64,000 nucleotides of DNA from Kryptolebias marmoratus (Eukaryota; Chordata; Actinopteri; Cyprinodontiformes; Rivulidae). The translations under genes and the position numbers were made by a program. The notes under the pieces are model-generated. The model did no database searches. It was not told the DNA's origin and worked only from the letters and a program-made list of their open reading frames with translations. Positions 56,123-62,100 of the stretch are shown here, one piece after another (position 1 is the first letter of the stretch; the number at the start of each line of letters is the position of its first letter). The stretch is from the NCBI RefSeq assembly GCF_001649575.2, contig NC_051431.1:16191850-16255849 (forward strand). Direction: 5' to 3'.

Positions 56123-59100
56123 CACTGATGTTTGCACTGGATCAAAAGCACCAACATTCTCTAACTGTAACTGACCACTGACCAAAAAGATTTCACATCT
56201 TGTAAAAATAGTCTATTAAACAGGTAAATATATGTGTCGTACTCTAAACAGACATGATGAATTCAGGACTGGGATTAGCCAGAAAGATGCACGCCCATTA
56301 GTGAGAGATAAACAACCTAATTTTTCCACATTTGCTTTCACTGGCCATTTTGTTTCTGTTATCTATTCATATTATCACATCACACCCTTGGCCGAAGCTA
56401 ATCTTGTTATTGACATTCTCGACAACCCTCAAACTCCTCCAAAGTCATGGGGTGACTTTTTGCAGTATAAAAGATACTCCTTATTTTCTCTACAAGTCAT
56501 CTGTTCTTCCCTACCTTACTGTTCTCTAATCTGACTGTTTCTATCTTTCCAAAACTTCAGTCACTGCTCTAGCTAGTTTGTTTCAAGCCTTCATCTTGTT
56601 GTCCCAGAGATATCCTCATTTTGCCTCTCCTGCTGTCTCCATCTCCACAGGTGGCGTAGCTGCTACAGACCAACGAGATGATTCTGGTTGTTAATTATCC
56701 TTCTGCAAACTGTCTCCACTGACAGTTTGTCCTTTTCCTCCTCTTTTCTCTTCCTCCTTATCCCATCCAACTCAAAACAAATTCCCCACAGAGTGAAAAA
56801 AAGAGAATATTTTCATAACTAATCAACAGGGTTCAGGCTCACTTTCATCAATCTTTTTTAATTCTGTTTGTCCTCGAGACAGAGCGAGCGAAAGAAAATT
56901 GAAACAAGGGTATCAGGAGATGGAAAGCACTAGCTGAGAAATCACAAAACAAACAAATTTACATATGTGCTCACACACTAAACAAAAAGTGTATTCACTG
57001 CAGGGAAAATCTAAAGAAAGTTTTGTGTATAATAGAGAACAGAAGAGGGAGGTTGGAGGAGATATGAGACATCCTGCAGAAGGACAGTCCTGCCTCCCAC
57101 TGACAGTCACAAACATGCATGCACACACGAGCAACGGAGACACAAAAACACACACCTGCATGGAGGTGGTGATTTCCTGCAGGGCAGCATCTGCCTCCTG
57201 TTGTTTAGTTTTCAGCAGTGCGCTCTGCTCTGCCGCTCGCTTCTTCAAATCGTCCACCAAAGTTTTAGCTTCGTTCAGCTTCGACACGCCGGCCTGTAGA
57301 CAAAAAGACAACGCAGCACAGGATAGATCTAATATATCGGCAACATCAAGGACTGTCAAAGAAAACTCCATGTTGTCACATTTGAGGGCTTGTAAATCAT
57401 AATCAATAAATTAAGACATATTTATGTGAACAGAAATCACACTTTGTGAAAGGATTGACCAGATTGGTCAGATGGTGACAGGAACTGGACCATTTTCAGC
57501 TTAAAAGGCCTGACCAGACAAATTAAAACTCAAATCATCTAATTACCTCTGGTCTGGGAACACATAACTAAGCACTCAAAAATGTTATTTTTGTTTTCTA
57601 CGTGAATGCACAACATTGTGTAATTTGCTCGAGAAATATCACACCTTCAGTGGAAAAGTTTTTACAAAGTGCAGAAAAATAACTATTTGTACTTTCTGAA
57701 AGGTGATTTAAAAAGTCAGAGGTGTAAATTATTTTTTATCTGCTGTTGACTTTATTGCTCAGTAATATTTGGGCTGAGCTTTTTCATTTAGGTCGCAGTT
57801 ACCACCTAAACTAGTGAAATATTTAAGCCTCGGTTACTTTGTGACGCCTATAATTTGATACAGGGGGACAAATGTACACTGAATAGAGATTATAAAATAG
57901 TGTTATAAAAATATAAAACATGAACTAAGACCAAAAAATTACCTATAAAAATAACTGTGTCATAAAGGAATTAATTATGACTTTATGACTGAGTAAAATT
58001 TGTCATAAAAGCAGTAGTTTAAAGAACTAAAACAGAAGTTACAACTTTAAAACGTTAATGTTAAAAACGTTCTGCTTAGTTCTTTTGTTAAAATTATTAG
58101 TAAAGAAAAAGAACAGGAGACAGCAGTGGGAATCCGTCCTGGTGAATCTGCACCATTTAAAGAGTACAGGTGACATTGTACCTGGAGATGTTGCTGTCTT
58201 GTAGTAAGCTGGCTCTGCTTCCGGCTGTGTAATGCAGTGTAGACGTGCAGAAAGGCCAAGTACTGGCTCGGCGTCGCACCGTGCTCCCTACATGACTCGT
58301 GGACAGTTAGGAACAAACGGCCGAGGTCTCCAAGATACGACCCTGCTGAGATCCAAGAATAAAAAGGCTTTTCAGCATAAACGGATGTGAAAATATATAA
58401 TCATTCTTATGACACTGAACGCAGGCAACTCAAAGTAAATATTCAGGCTATAAGGCTTCTACTATATGATTGTTACAGTAAAGTATTAAACAGCTATTAA
58501 AATACACTCATCAATAAAACCATTTTAATCTCTTTAATGTTACTCATACTGTAAAAGATAGCTTCTAATGAACTGTTTTATGATTTTGAACCTACTGTGA
58601 AAAACTTATCAATACAAAAGTACATTCTAGTGCAATTAAGAAATATCCTAAATGTTGAAAAAACAACACGACTACTGATGAGCCGTGTTTCTAGGCATTG
58701 AAATGACAAAGACAAGCCGATAATAAAATAGTATCATATCCCAAATCATCCATAAATCTCCATGGAATTTTATTTCTGCTCCTACCTGAGCTTTTCCGAT
58801 TAGTGGCTTTTTCTTTTTCACTCTCCTCCCCTCTTTCTGTTTTTGCCAGCAGCAGCTCAGGAATCTGACGGCCCCACGAACAGGTTTACACACACAGAAA
58901 GTTGCGATTTACAGTAGATAGACACAACTGATGCAAATAATAAGAAATAATAGACATTTTCATATCTACTAAGTGACATTATTTCTCTGGAGTTACTGAA
59001 CAACTATAAAATATTGAATTTTTATGAATTCACAACAGAGTAATTCAAGTCTGGACTTCATGTCATTCTTTTTAAAATCAACTTTCCCACTCAACTTTTT

Positions 59101-62100
59101 GAGCTTTATTAACAATTAGCATAAAATATTTATTTTTATCATGCAACTCTTGTTTGTTGTTCGGTTCCACACCGACCTTCTTCATGCTGCTGTCGGACCA
59201 TCCTTCCATCCACTGGACAGAACACTTGCGGTAGAAAGCTGGGTTGCTTTCACAGTTGATAGTAAAGTTAGAATTAGAGCAGTCCATAATCAAGACAATG
59301 TGGAGGTTCTGCTGGATTCCTGAATTAGAAATAAATTTAAAAAAAAAAAAAAACAAACAAAACATTGGGATTAAAAAGATTAGAACTGCAGAAATGAATA
59401 GCACAATCTTGTGGGAAACGGTTTTTGTGCTTTTGTGACACTGTCTCGTTCACATTGTACCTCCCAGTAAATTGGACAGTGAAAGTGAGCTGGGAGCTCT
59501 TTGGGTGGGTAACTGTGACAATAATAATGGAGCTATTGATTTGATTCGCTTCAGCCTCAGAGACATGGGACCGTATCTACAGCCCACAATGCTGCACAGC
59601 AGGGAGGCAGAAGAATAGGGCCAGGTAAAAAAAAAAAAAAAAAATCAACTTGGGAAGGAAAATTACACTTGTCTAATAGATTGAGAGTGAAAAGAGGAAC
59701 AATACACAACTTATATGTTATTCATATATGCTAAAAATACGGAAACAGTGAATGCAAAAAGAAAAAGGGTGAAATTACATTCTCTGTGAAAATGCAGCGT
59801 GAATGACTGCTGAAGTTTGCTGATGAAGCCGAAACTGAGCTGTATGAGTAAAAAAAAAGGACAACAGAAGCTAAAAGGAGGAAAGTGGAAGCTGAAAGCT
59901 AAAAGAAGAACAACAGATGCTATAAAAGGAGCAGGACAATGGCTAAAAACTAAATGGAGCAATAGTGAAAAAAGCGAGCTAAAGGCTAGCCTATTGCAGA
60001 AGAGTAGCTAAAAACAAAACTGTGAAAGGCAGGTTAAAAGCTAAAAGTAGGAAAAGGTAGCTAAAAGCTATAAGCAGCAAAAGGCTAGCTAAACACTACA
60101 TGAAGATGAAAGCTAATTAAAAGTTAAAAGTAATAAAACAGTAGTTAAAAGCTAAAAGCAGCAAAACAATAGCTAAAAGCTAAATGTAGCAAAATGCTAC
60201 ATAAAAAGCAAAAAGTAGAAAAATAATAGGCAAAAGCTAAAAGTAGCAAAAGAGCAGCTAAAGATAGTAAGGCTGAATTGTCTTTCACACAGTTCAACTG
60301 TACTCACTGTAAGAGAAGTAGTCATAGAGCGGCCTCGTGAATCCATCCTGGGAAGCAGCATCTTTCAGTGATGACAGTAAAGGCTCCAGTTCCTCTGGGC
60401 TGTACAGACCTGGAACTTCACCTGGAACATAAAAAAAACACACTACTAAATATAGAGCCTAATAATTATACTGGATAAAAAAACCTTTGTTGTTTGTGTT
60501 ATTCATATTAATCAAACGTCTAAATAAAATCAGGAAAACCCTTAAATCTAAATTTAGCTTATCCAACTCTAAAGGTGGTTTCCAGCCTTGGACATTCCCT
60601 TATTCTTCAGATTTTTTATATACTTCTTAAATCCTTAGCTTGTTAAAATATAACCTATTCAATTCTTTTGTTTCAAATCACAAAACATCCAACTGGTTAA
60701 AGAGATAGAGGTTCCAAATCCTAAATATTAAATTTCTGTAACATTTTATAAACTTTTGATAACTATTGATACATCAATAAACACAACACGCACCTGATGA
60801 CAGCAGGCTGTTCACCATCTCTAAGAACGCTGGGTGGACAAACTGATAATCCTCCAACAATAAAACCACCTGTTGGCCCTCTAAACCTGCCAGCTGCATC
60901 GCCTGACCATAAAACAAAACATACAGACAATAAACATATACCTCATACATGTACATGAATATTTGATATCCATATATTTACAATACATTTGCTTCAGTAA
61001 TATTAATTTCTCTTTATGCTATGAACAGGTGGTGTTTAAAGTTCACATTTAAATGGATAAAACACACATCCTAGTGAATAAACAGAGACGAAAACAGCCT
61101 GTAGATATTAGCTGGTTATCAGTAAGATCATTCTGCAAAAGGTTTCATTACTGCAAGCCTTAATGTAAACCACTTAAGCAGACAGTCTTTTCTCACCGCC
61201 TTCAGATCGTTGCTGAACTGCTTAAGAGAATAGCCGCGGGAGATTTTGGGCGTGAACAGTGTGTATCCATGCATGTGTGACACCAGGCTCGTGGCTGTGT
61301 GTCGGCCCACTCCACTCCGGCCCGCCAAAAGCAGGGAGCCACCGGGTCGGCTCAGGACTCGATCCACCCTGGCTACAAAGTCGCACACTTCCCAGAACAG
61401 GAGAAGGTCCAACTCTTTGTTGTCCCGACTGTACAGGACGACGCCCTACCAGGCGAAAAGGGATGATACATTAATATTAAAATAAGAATAAAACATAACC
61501 ACAAGAGTGAAACAAATGGAGAAAAGTGGTAGCTGATAATCGTAGTCTTTAAAACGACAACTCACATCTTTTGAAGTAAAGTTTTGTGGTAATGTTATGA
61601 ACAATTATCTGACCTGTTGTAGAAAGAATTTTATAATAACTTCGGTTTGGAGAAGTAGGTCCAAGATAAAAGCGTATTGCAGTTGTCTTAAAAACAGTTT
61701 AAAACAAACAATACTGTTTCATCCAAACACTGTGTTGAAAACATTTACATTGAAGTTAATTTTGAAATACTAGGTTATTTCCGTTAAAACATTATATTCC
61801 TGCCAGAAGTGCCCGAGGCTCCCAGAAAGAGATACAGCTAGATGCTGCTGAAGTTATTTGAGCCTGCAAATAAGCATACATTTCTATCTAAATTAACATA
61901 AAATGTGAAATTAGCAGCAATGCAAAGGTATTGCATAATAGTGTTCACATGAACCACTATGAATTTTTTGAAAGGTTTTTTTAAGACAGCAACAATCCAG
62001 TTTGGTCTTGACCCCACTCAGACTAACTGTTAGCTCATCAATCTGATCAGAATTAAACTGTTTCTCCAAACTGAGGTTGTTCAAAGAGCTATCAACAGCA

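Noticed and set aside
55884..56185. Frames with long Tyr-Ile runs
   Set aside because: Translation of the (TA)n repeat across an intron.
59938..60268. CRISPR-like regular spacing
   Set aside because: Units are contiguous tandem copies without unique spacers, in a eukaryotic intron.
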